NCBI GenBank assembly: GCA_022496205.1
Contig: WTXD01000096.1
Span: 1 to 64,000, forward strand
Source of the DNA: Gloeopeniophorella convolvens
Taxonomy: Eukaryota; Basidiomycota; Agaricomycetes; Russulales
Length of the DNA stretch: 64,000 nucleotides
Direction of reading: 5' to 3'
Shown: piece by piece, positions 1-12,413 of the stretch
How the letters are laid out: each line of letters opens with the position of its first letter
Position numbering within the stretch: the first letter of the stretch is position 1
The notes under the pieces: generated by a model
Database searches by the model: none
What the model was told of the DNA's origin: nothing
The model's input: the letters and a program-made list of their open reading frames with translations, nothing else
Translations under genes and position numbers: made by a program

Positions 1-267
1 AGGGGATTTTCCGCGACAACGCCAATTATAGCTAACTGTCATCATTTGCAGGGCACAAGTGATAGACGTGGCTCCGGACATAAACATGCATTCGAGAGCG
101 AACTGCTACGCTCTCTTTATGATCTTCGTTCGATTGGCGTCACGAGTCGCGTATAGCGCACATTGCAATGGAAGGCGACACAGAGCCATCTTTCATGCTC
201 CCGTTAGTCTGTGAGACGAACGATCACTCTGACTGCATACAACATTTTGAACATACGATACAAGGAA

Positions 268-3200
268 CTATCTACTGCCGTGCGGCCCCTGAGCGACTCG
301 AAGTTCTTCTGGCATGATTCCATCGAACGCAAGTTTGAAGTCGTCCATAGGAGCGTCCGGATCCGACAGGTTCTCGATCAGGTGTCTGGCTCGAACAACT
401 GCGCTTCGCAGATCTTCCAGCCATCTCGCATCTTCACCTGCAGAGTGAATGGATGTCGGGGATCCTGGTTTGAGCTGCTCTAGGAGCGCAGTCCCTTCCT
501 TGACGATACCACTGCACTGCGACGTTAGCTCTTGAGTCCAGGAACTGTCTGGTGACGTACTTGACAAGAGTTTGCTGTTTCATGAGATCCGACAGATCTT
601 GGAGAGAAGCATTGGCGCGCTCCATTTTGATCTTCTTCTTGAGCTCTTGGGCACGCAGTACGGTCCACTCTACACTGAATAAGAGCTGTGGGAGAGGGCC
701 GAGATAACGTTTGCGGCAGCGCGCATGCACAGCCCGCGCCGTCGCCCTGCACTCCCTGGCGTGACGGTACCGCGCCTTCGCCAACGGGTCTTGCGGGATC
801 GCCTCCAGGCGCTTACGCATGCGACGGAACGCTGTCTGGATGATGAACGCCATGTGATTCTTGACCAACTCCGAATCGTCGTGATCATCGGCGTCTTGGA
901 CATTGTCCACAGAGTGTTCTATCGTGCCATCTTGTACGTCGCCACCAAAGCCACCGCCAGTCTGAACGGTACCGCCTCCCAAGGCGTCTTCTTGAACTGT
1001 TGTCTCAAGAGCAGAAGCGTGATGGGGTGCCCCGTCAAGGGGACCGGTCCGATTGGTGCCATGGCCCATACTCTCGACGTGGCGAGAAGTAAGTGCTTCG
1101 AGGATTGTGGATCCATCATGGAATACAACCCTTCGAACGCCAGGAGGGGGTGGCGGTGTAGGAGGAACAGAATTCACTGAGTGGAGCTGAATAAGCTGAT
1201 CCAGAGGCGAAGTAGTCGAGCGATAGAGACATTGCATCAGGTAGCCCCAGGTCCGAGCCTTGACATAACTACAATCACAGATTCGGTACATCGCAAAATC
1301 AAATCCCTGACAACAGTAAGGCGTACCTTCCATGAAGATCCGATGACTTGGGCTGCTGAGCAACGGTCCTCGGTGACGTTATAGCTCGACCGATGGAGTT
1401 CCGCAGCTCAACGTCGTGGCCCAAATTTGCGCCCACTGTTAGGACCCTCGTCAGCGTACACTGTCAGAGCACGGTGGGCGAATAACTTACGCAAACAAAA
1501 GCATCTGCATCTTTGTTCGATTTTCGTAATTCCAGTGATCAGATATAAGTGAAGTCTTGGACAAAGATCAACTCACATGCGTGCGAGCACTACGTCTTGT
1601 ACGCGGTACGAAGGGAAGTCCTTGCTTCTGTTATAGAACGGATGTAGATAGTCCAATTGACCTTGCAAACCTTAGATAAGCCACAGCAAAAGGTGACCAT
1701 ACTCACCGGTGTATACATCGTTGAAAAGACGCTCCGTCACTCGTCCGAGCATCATGATGGGAGGGACCCCACGGTATTTGAACCTGTTGAAATCCTCCCA
1801 TAAAGCGATCATCCAGCTTTTTGGTAGAATGACGCTGTGTAGGGTTCCGGTGCGTTGGTACGCGGCGATCAGTATTGTGAGACCGAAGATCCTTTCTACG
1901 AGACCGCACAGAACTGCGAGGTCGATCGGAATTCGCTCGAAGACAAGGTGGCTGTTGAGAGATCAACACTGATATAACGTCGTACATATTGTCCAACCGT
2001 ACCAAAGAAAGGTGACCCCACGATGCAGGTCACCGGTACCGTCCAAGAATGCGAGGAGATTATGCAGGGCGTGGATAGGTGGTCCTTTGGGGCGGCGTAT
2101 GACGAGTCTGGGATACCACTGCCTGCGAGAAGTTGCACACGGGAGGCGATGCAAATGGCTATCGATCGCGGTCTGACCATCGCAGTGGATGGTCCCAACT
2201 GCGAATGCTTTGCATAGGTTAGTCAGGAATGCGCCTTGAAGCTCTTGCCTGGAGGGGTTGAGAGAGTACAAGACATCTAGCGCCCATCGCTTGACGGTTG
2301 AAAGGCCTTGTGATGCTTCCCACACCCGTTCTTCGTTGAATGACGGTGCCGACCCACTCAGGTGGAGAAGAGGGTTAAGAGCACTTTCGAAAGCATGAAG
2401 AAGGGTTCTAGGGTAACCGTTAGGGTAGCAACCGGCTACGCGCGACGATATTCTCACCTTTGAGTACGTATCCGCGAAGGAAAGTCGTCAGTGACGCTGA
2501 TGGTAAGAAGATTGTCAGAGACCATGATCCTCAGTAGATGGAACCGGATTCTTCGGTTGTACCAGCCTTCGCCGAGTTCATGGGCCACCACGCCTTCGTG
2601 GGTCACATGACAGCGCCCGTGAAGGACCATTTGCATGCACAGGTCGAAGATCGAGACGCGCGCGATTATCTTCTCTGCTTGCTCCACGCGAGTACGAAGT
2701 CGATTGAAGAGACTGGTTTGCAGGGTTCGGGAAAAATCTTCGCGAGACAGCGTGCTTCCAGCCTCACTGGTGTAAAGGAAACTTCTCGGTTTGACCCTTA
2801 TGCCCTCACCATCTTGTCGGAATTGGAAAAGGAGCGGGAGCCACGATTCCGAGCTCCAAGGCGCTTCATGCAAAGCCGCTTCTCTGATCAAGGCTGAGTA
2901 GCGGTGTAGAAGCTGAAGCGACGAGATGAGTGACGACTGAGAGGACGTATCGATCGCTGCGGGTATGTCGTCGAAGAGGAAATCCAGGGCCATAAGCCCC
3001 AGGGCCTTGTCCAATCCGCTTCCAAGAAGAACGAAGTTTGCGAAGCTACTTGGCCTCGCGCTCTTCAGCATGAGCTTGAAAAGATCGACCTGGGCGACTC
3101 AAAACCGTTAGCATCGGTATTTGAGAGATATTCAGTTCTCTCACCGTGTTCCTCTCTTGGACTTTCAGATAAGCACGTGGAATTCTAGAGAGCAGCCTGA

Positions 3201-6200
3201 AAATGCGGTCGGGCGAAACATCTGCAACATCTTCCCAAGACCGGCACCCGAACGAGAAGTGCTCCCATAAGATGACGGTGAAAAAGGAGCGAAGAACGTT
3301 CGAATCCTGAGACACCTCGAGGATATGGTCGTCGAACAGCTCTAGGGCAGCGGATAAGAGACCCTCTTCAAGATACCCTTGGATTGCCTTTCCGAAATCC
3401 TTGTCTTTTTCAAGAACGAGAGCGCGGGCTTCTCCCAGGTCATGTTCGACAAGGAATTCCATCTGCTCTTCCTTGTCTTCGAACAGCTCGGCTGCGTCAC
3501 TGTAGGAGACTTAGATGCGACGTCAGATGGCAACTTAAGCTACTCACTCCAGTCTCTTCGACTCCAGGTAGGAGAAGCGCGCTACCTGCGTGATGCGCTC
3601 TTTGACAGCCGGGTCCATCTTGTCCTTGTGGTCCCGAGTGATGCTGACTGATTGGTCGAGTAGGTTGTTGTCGAAACAATATGTCGCGGCATCGGTGTAC
3701 ATGGACGCCAGCTTGAGATTGCGTACTACGTCTTGGTGATATTTTATCTTGGCGTAGCACCGAGCGGCAGAGTGATGGTGGTTAGCCTGCGCCTTGGAGT
3801 GATCGGCCATTGCAGCGCACTGCTCGAACAATGTGGCAGCTGGTACGAAAGCATCTCTCCGCGCCTTCGTGGAGGTGCTCGGAATGTCGAGGGCGACTTC
3901 TTGCAGCCGGTACGCTTCGGCGACGGCGCTCATATAGGTGTCGCCGGCGGCTTCGAAGGCCGACCTGGCTTCTTCGAACTCTCTGAAAGCCAGGAGACGC
4001 CGCCCTTCGACGGCCCATTCTTCACTTGTCGACTCCTTCGCGAAGGTCGAGATCTGTTCAGTGGAGGCTTCCTTGATCAGCCCCTTTCCGAGCAGGTATC
4101 GCTGTATCGAAGTCACAACCTGGCATACAATACAATCGAGCGGGGTGCGAACCTGCAGCCAGAAGCATCCACCATTCTGATTGACGACCCAAAGGCGATG
4201 CCGAGCTCGTGTGATAGCGACGTAAAGGCATTTGAGCTAGTGGAGCAGAATAATTAACTGTTAGCGGAAAGCGCGCACCGACTGGCGAGGAGTTGCTTAC
4301 CTCATGAATCAATGACGTGTGCTGCGGGTCTGCGAGGTCTTGCCATGAGTCCGAAGCGAAGAGGTGACGCCATAAGTTATCTTTTACTGAGTCCTCGAAG
4401 AAGTTGTACAAGATAACCTGAACGAACGCGATAGAAGTCATCAGGTGGATTTCAAGCGCTTCTTCTAGCACAATCTGACTCACATCGTCGTACTCCAAGC
4501 CCTTGCTACCGAAGACCGTTCTTTTTGACGTCAGCTGGCTGTTATGGGAGATAACCAGAACCCCGCGTACAGAATAGTGCCCGGCCTTCCTATCTCTTCC
4601 TTGACCTTGATGCGTGCTGCCTCGTCTCGTACGATTATACCTGTCATTCGGAGTGTCAACACGCAAAAGAGTTGAGCTCCCAAGCCACGTACATTGTTGG
4701 GATCCCAGTTTGACCAGCACCCCACTGAGAGAGCAATGGTCAGGATGGTGACACGCGGATATGCTTCGGACATGCTCACGGTAGTACGGAGAAGAACCCA
4801 TGAGCCGACGAGGGTAATTGCTCGCTGCTGAAGAAGACAGGAAGCTCTTTCCCCGGGACGCTCGCCTCCGGTCTAAGTTCGTCAATCGCCCCTGGGAAGC
4901 GCCGCAAAATGTCGACGATGGCGTTTGCACATCTCACAATTCCGCCGTGAGACCGATAATTCACAAGTAGCTGGAAGTTTTGGGGCTGACGGGGAGCCCT
5001 CTGTAGCATATTCCTCTGCCGAGGCGTCAGTTAACGCTGGCATCCAGGACGCGAATAGAAAGAATACCTGATATCTCCATACTGCCGCGCCGAGCTGCGT
5101 GAAGGTGAACGTACTCCCCACCGATATCGTTTGGGCAGTATCGCCGGCCCAAAGGAAGCCATTTTGGTTGCGGCACAGAGAAATGAGTACTGGGGTGTGC
5201 GTGAGGTCGCGCTGCTGAGTCGAGGTACGCGTAACTCACGACGCGCGTCAATTAGGAGAAGGTCTTGGACTTCGTCCACGTAACTGACAGTCACCTTCAA
5301 CACACGAACGTTCACGAATGGTAAGGCACTTACACGAAATCTACCATTTCCCCTTTCAAGCCATGGTCATCCAATTTCCGGAGGATATCGTGGGTCCTGG
5401 AGTCTCGGATTATGATGCGCAATGCGTGGCGGGTCTTATCACAACTCACCTGTCTGCGTGGTCGCGTGCACCGAGCTCCCGCTTAAGCCTCTGGTAGACC
5501 TCGAAAAGCGAGTAGTCCATGTGCCTATTGCGGTGGTTCTCATATGCGTCCCTGTCCAGCATGCGGTTCGGAAATTCCAGCGATTTCTCTGAACCCTTGA
5601 TATTTCCTGTCCGAGGGAGGAGTCGGTTTAGTGTGATGTACGAGGATGGCTAACCATGCGCTCGTACCAATGAATTCGCTGAACGCGACTGATGGCGCTT
5701 CATGCTCTTATTATCAGACAGGTAATCAAATGCCAAAAGCGCAAAGGACGTACCAGCGGCACTCGTGTTCGAAATACGTGGCCAATAGTCTCGCTTGAAG
5801 ACGTCGAATGTGACCAGCTCGTTCTGATCGCCGGTCCATTTCTTGTGTCGCGGGCGCGCATTCCAATCGCTTCTAGAGCTGTCGTCGAGGTCGGCCTCCA
5901 GGAGTGTGCAGAGCTACCGAATCAAGGGGTAAGAGGTACGCCAGGTCATATCTCGGTACATTGTCGTCAACACCTACAGTATCGAACGTCATAAAGACGG
6001 GAAAATCTGCTTCTCCGAGTTTGCTGAACTTGTCAGGAAGGTCCTCTCGTTTGCTCACAGAATCGCCCACATCTACCACAGAGTTCTTCTTGCGCTCGCG
6101 CCACCGGCGGACACGTGCTTTCGCATGGTCTGGGAGACCAGGTCCCGACGAAAGTGAATACAGGAAGTTCACGTAGTCTTCTTCTACCTTTTCAGCAAGG

Positions 6201-8490
6201 CGCGAAGACTTTGTGACGAAGATCTGTCGAGGACGTGGGCCAACGCATCCACCGTTTTGCCACCCTCTCTCGATACCGAACATCTTTAGGACTATGATCG
6301 TGGTTTTACTAAAATGGTGATTACGTTTATCAGCCGCGTGCGAAACATGAGCGTTGGCACGTACCCAGTCCCGCTGCGCCCCAGGACGAAAGACGATCCA
6401 GTATATTCAGCAACTTCCCCTTCCTCCCGGCTTGTAGCGAGATTGTGAGGATGCGGAAGAAACGCGATGAAAAGACGTGTGCGTACGACAGCTGAAACAC
6501 GTGGTTGTGGTTTTCGCCTTCGAGGATGTCCCGGATTATGTCCTAACCGGCGAGAAATGTCAGCGCGTCCCCTACCCTGCCAGTCCTAAGGTCTACCTGA
6601 GAAAGCACGGAGTATTGCTCAAGACTAAGGTGCGAGTTAGGGAAAACTATCGCCGTGCGTGAGGAGTTGGACGTACTCCATCATTCGGTGTACCTTGTTG
6701 ATCAGGATCAGCGTCGCTCTGGAATAAGGAGTGGGAGAGGTACCTCGTCAATGTCGTCCCTCTCCGTCTCGCTCTCGTAGCGGACATCGTCGGGCAGATC
6801 CGGTGGGCTAGCAGGAGCAAGAGAAACGCCAGAAGCCACGGGTTCAAAATATTCTGGGCCCATTGTTGGGCACGGGCATCGCGCCCTACACCTGGCGGAA
6901 CGTCGGTTCCAGAGAAAATATCCGATAAAGTGCACGTACATATCCGTGTATACCTTTCCCTTCTTAGCCCTATGCGCTCCAATTTTGTCCCAGTTTTTCC
7001 TCTTCAGCTCGTGAAGGGTGTATACACCAAGTACTCGCAAAACTGGTGGGCGCCAGAGTCAGATCCGAGGATATACACAGAATCACTGCCAAAGTTCTGA
7101 CCCTGATTTTCGTACTTCACGCTCACAAATCAGCAAGCCGCAGAGAACTAGGTGGAGAGCTAGAACTCACGTCTCGACCCGGTTCTTTAACAACGTCAAT
7201 ATGATACTGATTGATGCGTCAGGGTGTCAAAAGACATAAGGGTGGGGTGACGAGACTGACTACAAGCCTCCATTCGCCAGGAAGCCGTGCACGAAAGATG
7301 TCGACCGGACTGTCTCTAGTCAGTCGCTTCTGGTTCGTCTTTGAGAAACAACCGGTCGAGAGCTCCCTACTCATAAAAGTTAGTCGCCGTGATCGGACGG
7401 GAGATACTAATGCGTACTTGAGCTTGTCGAGCGCGTAGCGAGACTGCTCCTTGTCTCGCGCCAAGACACTGAGACATGCCTTCGAACAGTATACTCTCCA
7501 CTTGCCGAAACCTTCGGCAGAATCGATGAATAAATCAATGTTGAATGGCCCGTCTTCGGGGATAGATGGGACCATCGCGGCGCCTGCGTTGGAGCCGTGT
7601 TGACCGACCAACGTTGACTGCGCATCGACGCTGCCGCGGTACATGCCCCCACGAAGGTACGCCTCACGAATCAGCCGTGCGATTTCGGGGCGCCGAGCGA
7701 GTGTGAAGAAGAACTGGCCCGTACGTGAGCACTTCCAACAAGCAAGGCAGAGCAGAGCGACACTCTCACCTTCAGAATGCGTTTCTGAGTACTGAAGATC
7801 GACTCGACCATCTCATTCGCGGCATCGCGATTACGAGGAACCTTGAGAGAGAAGTCGTAAAAGCACTGAGTCAGAATCTCGACCTCTGCCCCCGTCGCTG
7901 CCTTGGAGCGGGAAGGTTTAGACTGCTTGAACCTGTTGCCGTTTCTTTTGCTCGACTTGACTTGGATCTCCTCAGCGTCGTCGAAGAGTCCTCCATTGAT
8001 CAGCTTGCACAGCTCGCCTAATACCGCCGGGGCTTTTTGCATGTGGCGATAGTGGTCATCGAGACCATCGGGTTTTTCTCCGGGATATGGGAGACCGTGC
8101 ATGCCCGATGTCAGTCGTGAGAGCACGCTGTAAGTAGAGGAGGAACTGTATCCGTCGGCATCCGAAGGGAACTGGTCGAGGATGTGCTTGAAGATGAAAA
8201 CTGCGCTCGTTTTCCCGACGGCTATGACGGGCGTCAATGTGGCGTCGGCGAAGGACGAAAAATGAACGGCATTCACCGCATATGATGAACTCCAATGTAT
8301 AAGGGTATACAGACTGGAGAGCACACTGAAGGATTGGGCCGATAGAATCACCGTCTAGGGTGCCTTCGAGGACATTGACGGCGGTAGCAACGTCCTGTTT
8401 TGTGGCAAGAAGGGATGGGTTGAAAATCGTAAGTCCAGAGAGGAACTGCTTCTGGAGATGGGCAGTGGTGTTGGCAGATGCTTTAGACAT
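268..8490 (-). CDS. Large UvrD-like/TRANK1-like superfamily-1 helicase (copy A)
   Basis: Multi-exon gene for a very large P-loop helicase of the UvrD/Rep superfamily, TRANK1-like. I start it at the ATG ending at 8490 and end it at the stop at 268. In protein order I see: an N-terminal region aligning with copy B; Walker A GRSGTG-KTTI, split by an intron (6309..6364); DEVQD Walker B (near 5250); GDTAQTIS (near 5110); NYRSHGGI (near 4960); GSKGLEYDD (near 4490); LYVAITRAR (near 4230), the UvrD motif VI; an alpha-helical TPR-like stretch (4116-3544); a degenerate CCCH finger (2639-2580); and near the C-terminus an IQ-like motif. The last intron is 512..560 and the final exon runs 511-268. More than 15 introns are needed. 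The domain set and intron positions match the paralog at 15126-23549. The substrate is unknown; superfamily-1 membership suggests ATP-driven unwinding of DNA or RNA. Class call is firm; individual junctions and the start are tentative. Confidence 0.8.
811..848 (-). other. IQ-like motif in helicase A C-terminus
   Basis: The segment reads IIQTAFRRMRKR, which fits IQxxxRxxxxR, the calmodulin-binding IQ pattern. The aligned part of helicase B reads FQSHYRRLVVRR, keeping the Q and basic positions. IQ motifs bind calmodulin or related light chains in other proteins; binding here is inferred only from pattern. Confidence 0.45.
2580..2639 (-). other. Degenerate CCCH zinc finger in helicase A
   Basis: The residues read C-x8-C-x5-G-x3-H. 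This is the spacing of a C-x8-C-x5-C-x3-H finger with the third cysteine replaced by glycine (codon ggc where tgc would be needed). The aligned site in helicase B (21150..21209) keeps all four ligands. Zinc binding is therefore probably lost or weakened in A. Confidence 0.7.
6309..6364 (-). other. Intron splitting the Walker A codon of helicase A
   Basis: Phase-2 intron of 56 bp (GTACGT..TTTTAG). It divides the glycine codon that precedes the catalytic lysine, GRSGTG|KTT. Removing it gives an uninterrupted P-loop. The same position and phase are used in helicase B (17381..17429). Confidence 0.85.
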
Positions 8491-9474
8491 TGCGACGTGG
8501 GTGGTAACGGCGAGTGAGCAAGAGACAAGATATATCCTGGGGCCTGCTGCTGCGGAGGCCGCGAGGCATAGGTGAAGTTCGCAGGGAATCCTCCTTCACA
8601 TTTGATCAACGCGAGACGCAACGAGCCTACCATATCGAGGTCACCGTCGATCAGAGTTCCTTCTATCCTATCACTTGAGGCCTCGCTTCGTGCATGACAT
8701 CCGCAGCAGATACCAGAGTATACGTACGCAATCGATATGTCGTCAGGTGGTATCACAGCTCGACCGTCCACCATGAGACGTGCTGTCCCAAGATGACGCT
8801 GAGAGCTCAGTGCAAGCGCGGAACCTAGACCGCTGGGCGCTCGGCCGAAGGCCGATGATGCCACTTCATTGGAGAAACGAGTCCAGAGCAATGACGGTGG
8901 GCAGTGGTTCGACTTCGTTGCTTGAACATAACACGCTGTCTGAACATGATCGTCGGTATGGCCGTCGTGACAGAAAGTTAACTGGCGCAGTGCAAGAAAA
9001 GAATTCAGGAGGCGCCATGGTGCGGCGTCGGAATTTACTGCCGACGCGATGCCGGGCGACAGTGCGCCGATCTGTTTGAGTATCCGCCGGGTCCCCCCGA
9101 CTCCACTTCAACCTCCGCATGCAAGCCTGATGCACACGAAGTCGACAGTGAGATCCAAGTGAGGGCTTGAGATCTTGTGAGACTGGCCGAGTAACAGACT
9201 ATTTACTCTTGCTGTTTACCCGACGATGAGCTTGACCTCTCCCGTTTGTTTGTAACCTCCATGTATTGATGAAGGTCAACGTCAGAATTTGAGGAATTGG
9301 ACAAGTGATGCATGTGCATGATCATGAATACTTGCGAAGGCTAAGGAACGGACCCCGGGGCCCGCGGGCGAGCCGCGAAGTGAGGGCAGTCCCGGTCGAG
9401 CGGGCCGGCAAGCTGAAATGCAAGTAGAGCGTTGTATGGCGCGTCGAACAACGAGGTCGCGTTCATCACCCGCA
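8491..9474. other. Intergenic region between helicase A and Arp5
   Basis: About 1 kb between two divergent gene starts. Short ORFs are present but show no recognisable protein and no consistent splice structure. A very GC-rich patch at 9352-9412 lies just upstream of Arp5. Presumably it holds the promoters of both genes; I see no clear TATA box. Confidence 0.5.
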
Positions 9475-12329
9475 ATGGCAGTAGAACAGTCCCAGGACGC
9501 ACCTCCGCTCACCGTTGCCTACCCACCGACGCTATCACCCCCATCCATCACCCTACCTCAGTCTTACGACTCCCACCGCGGCGCTCACACACCCCTCGTT
9601 ATCGACAATGGCTCGACCTCCTTCCGCTTCGGCTTCGCCACATCTTCCGCGCCTCAGGTCGCGCCCAATATCGTCTCGAAATACAAAGAACGAAAGGCTG
9701 GAAAGCAGCTTCTTCTTTTTGGCGACGCGGTAGATGCAGAGAGCGGCGCGCGCGCACAGGCCAAGACGCCGTGGGAGGGCGACGTGCTGCTCAACTTTGA
9801 CGCGCTGGTGGGTCGTGTCCAGGCTCGCTCAGAGCCACTCCTGATGCGACTGCTTTTCCTTTCGGTGGCTTGTAGGAACATGCGCTGGACTATTCGTTCA
9901 TCCAGCTCGGCATCGACGCGTCAAGCATCGAGCACCCGGTCATCATGTCTGAGCGCCTCGCGTCTCCGCTGCACTCGCGTGCCCGTGCGTGGCCTCCCCT
10001 TGTCCACGCGTCTCTATATCCATTCAGCGTCGTGCAGTAACCTCCGAGCTCATGTTCGAGCTCTACTCTGTGCCCTCGCTCACGTATGCCGTCGACGCTG
10101 TCATGTCCTTCTACCAGAACAACCTCCCCGCGGACCCATCGCATGACCCAACCGCGAGCGGGCTCACCGTCTCATTCAACACCGCCTCGACGTCCGTCAT
10201 CCCCATTCTTGACGGTAAGGGAATCATGAGCCAGGCCCGACGGTGCGCATCCCAGTCGCCTCCTTCCGCCCGGCTCTTCGCTAATGCGCGGTCGCGTCGG
10301 CGCAGGATACCCTGGGGCTCGCAGCAGGCCTCCGACTACCTCCTCAAGCTCATGCAGCTCAAATACCCAACCTTCTCTACGCGCATCACGCCCGCGCACA
10401 CGAACGTGCGTCGCCCGCTGCCCTCCCGCGCGCTCGCTCACGCCCCACGCGCCCGCCCCAGTGGATGTTGCACTCCTTCTGCGAGATGTCGCCCGACTAC
10501 ACCGCGCTGCTCCGCCGCCTGCGCGACCCGCTGCAGCTGCGCGCCATCGAACGCGTCGTGCAGTTTCCGTTCGTCCTCCCTGCTGCGGACGAGCGCACCG
10601 AGGAGGAGATCGCGCGCGCGGCCGAGCGCCGGCGCGAGCAGGGCAAGAAGCTGCAGGAGATGGCGGCCAAGGCGCGCCTCGAGAAGGTGCGCGGTGCACG
10701 CATGCAGTACACTGTCGTCCATATCTGATGGCAAGTTGGTGTGCAGCTCATCCAGAAGGAGAGCGATCTCCAGTACCTGACTAATCTAAAAGAGCGCAAG
10801 GGCGAGGAGACCAAGCGCGAATGGCAGGTGCGTTCCGTCTCTCTTCAACCAGCATCCGTCCGTTCGTGCTCACCGTTCTGCAGAATCTGCTCCAAGCAGA
10901 AGGTTTCAGCGACGATGGCGCGCTCGACCAAGCGATCAAGAAGCTCGATGCGGATCTCAAAAAGACGCGTAAGAAGGCCGAAAATGACGCGGACGACCCC
11001 ACGGTGTGCATTCTCTCCCCTCATGTGGTCCCAGAAACGATAGCTGACCATGTGCAGGAAGAGCCCTCCTTCCCGCTCGTCGACACCCCCGATGATCAGG
11101 TGCGTACCGCTCAACCATGACGATCCAACACCTCACACCCACGCCTGTCCATGCAGCTCGACGAAGAAGGCCTCAAGGAAAAGCGCAAACAAAAGCTCAT
11201 GAAGGCAGGCTTCGAGGCGCGTGCGCGCGTCCGCCGCGAAAAAGAGCGTGCTGCAGATGAACGCGCGGCCGAAGAGCGGCGCGACGCGGCGGACCGCGAG
11301 GCGGACCCCACGGCCTGGGCTGCCCGCGCCCGTGCAGAGCACGAGACGGTCGTGGGGCGCATCAAGGCGCGCGCGCGGCGGCGCGCCGCGCTGGGCGACC
11401 GCAAGAGCGCGGCAGCGCAGGCGCGCATGGCGAGCATTGCGAGCCTGGCGGCGGAGGACCGCGCGGGGAAGAAGCGCCGGAAGGGCGGCGCGGAGGACAT
11501 GTTCGGCGCAGACGACGCGGACTGGGCGATCTATCGCAAGATCGTACGTTCCCTGCTCGGCTTTCGTGCGGCGCGCGTGGGCTGATGGGCAGCGCAGAAC
11601 ACGACGGCGGCGTCCTCGGACGAGGAGGAGGATCTCAGCCAGCTGCAGGCGGTCGAGCAGAAACTGCTCGCGCACGACCCCAACTTTGGCGTCGAGCATA
11701 CGCACGCTGCACTCGCATCGCAGCGCTCCGCGTTCATGGATGCGTTCCGCCCGCAGTACCCCGACGGCGACGTCGAAGGTGCGTCACTCTCCGCCTGTTC
11801 TGGCTGTCGACTTGCCCCGCTGACAAAGTGCGTGCTCAGGACGTGCGCGGATCCACCTAAGCATCGAGCGCTGGCGCGTGTGCGAGGCGTGGTTCGCGCC
11901 CAGCATGGCAGGTGTCGACAGCGCGGGGCTCGGCGAGGTGTTGCAGAACGTGCTGTCGGCATTCAGCCCGCCCGAGCGCGCGCGTCTCGTGCAGGTGCGT
12001 CCCGCCCGGACCCAAACCCTAACCCTAACCTACCCTATCCCTGACGCACCCTCCCTCGCCAGAACGTGTTCCTGACGGGCACGCCCGCGCGGATGCCCGG
12101 GCTCGCAGACCGCCTGCACGCGACGCTGCGCCCGATATTGCCCCCCGAGACGCCGCTGAACATCGTGCGCGCCGCGGACCCGTCCGCCGACGCGTGGCGC
12201 GGGATGGCGGCGGCTGCGCGGGCGGGCGTGCTTGATCGCGTCGGCGTGACGCGCGCGGAGTACGACGAGTGGGGCGGCGAGCGCATCAAGAGGTGGTGGG
12301 GAGGGAACTGGAACGCGAGCGTCGTGTGA
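9475..12329 (+). CDS. ARP5: Actin-related protein 5 (INO80 chromatin-remodelling subunit)
   Basis: Twelve exons: 9475-9807, 9876-9978, 10038-10242, 10306-10405, 10462-10686, 10747-10827, 10884-11003, 11058-11099, 11157-11543, 11598-11778, 11840-11994, 12063-12329. They join in frame to 732 aa, close to the size of known Arp5 proteins. The actin fold starts with the phosphate-loop region VIDNGSTSFRFG (about residue 40). MSERLASPLHSLTSELMFEL and PWGSQQASDYLLKLMQLKYP are Arp5 hallmarks. A long charged, coiled-coil-like insertion rich in E, R, K and A (about residues 345-540) matches the large insertion that distinguishes Arp5 from actin. The C-terminal block VFLTGTPARMPG closes the actin fold. 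Arp5 works in the nucleus with Ies6 in the INO80 complex, coupling ATP hydrolysis to nucleosome sliding. The start is the first ATG that keeps the frame; one at 9433 would lie in another frame. The gene converges on the F-box gene, 84 bp away. Confidence 0.93.
12017..12032 (+). repeat. Telomere-like CCCTAA repeat inside Arp5 intron 11
   Basis: Two and a half units of CCCTAA (the complement of TTAGGG) lie in the intron 11995..12062, followed by the variant stretch TACCCTATCCCT. It serves as the pyrimidine-rich part of the intron. It is short and may be chance. Confidence 0.6.
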
Positions 12330-12413
12330 GCGCGGGTCTTGTATGTGCGTGTGTACTTGTATGTATGCGGGCGGGGCACGCCTTTGTCTTTGTTCCTGCC
12401 GCGCGCCGGATGG

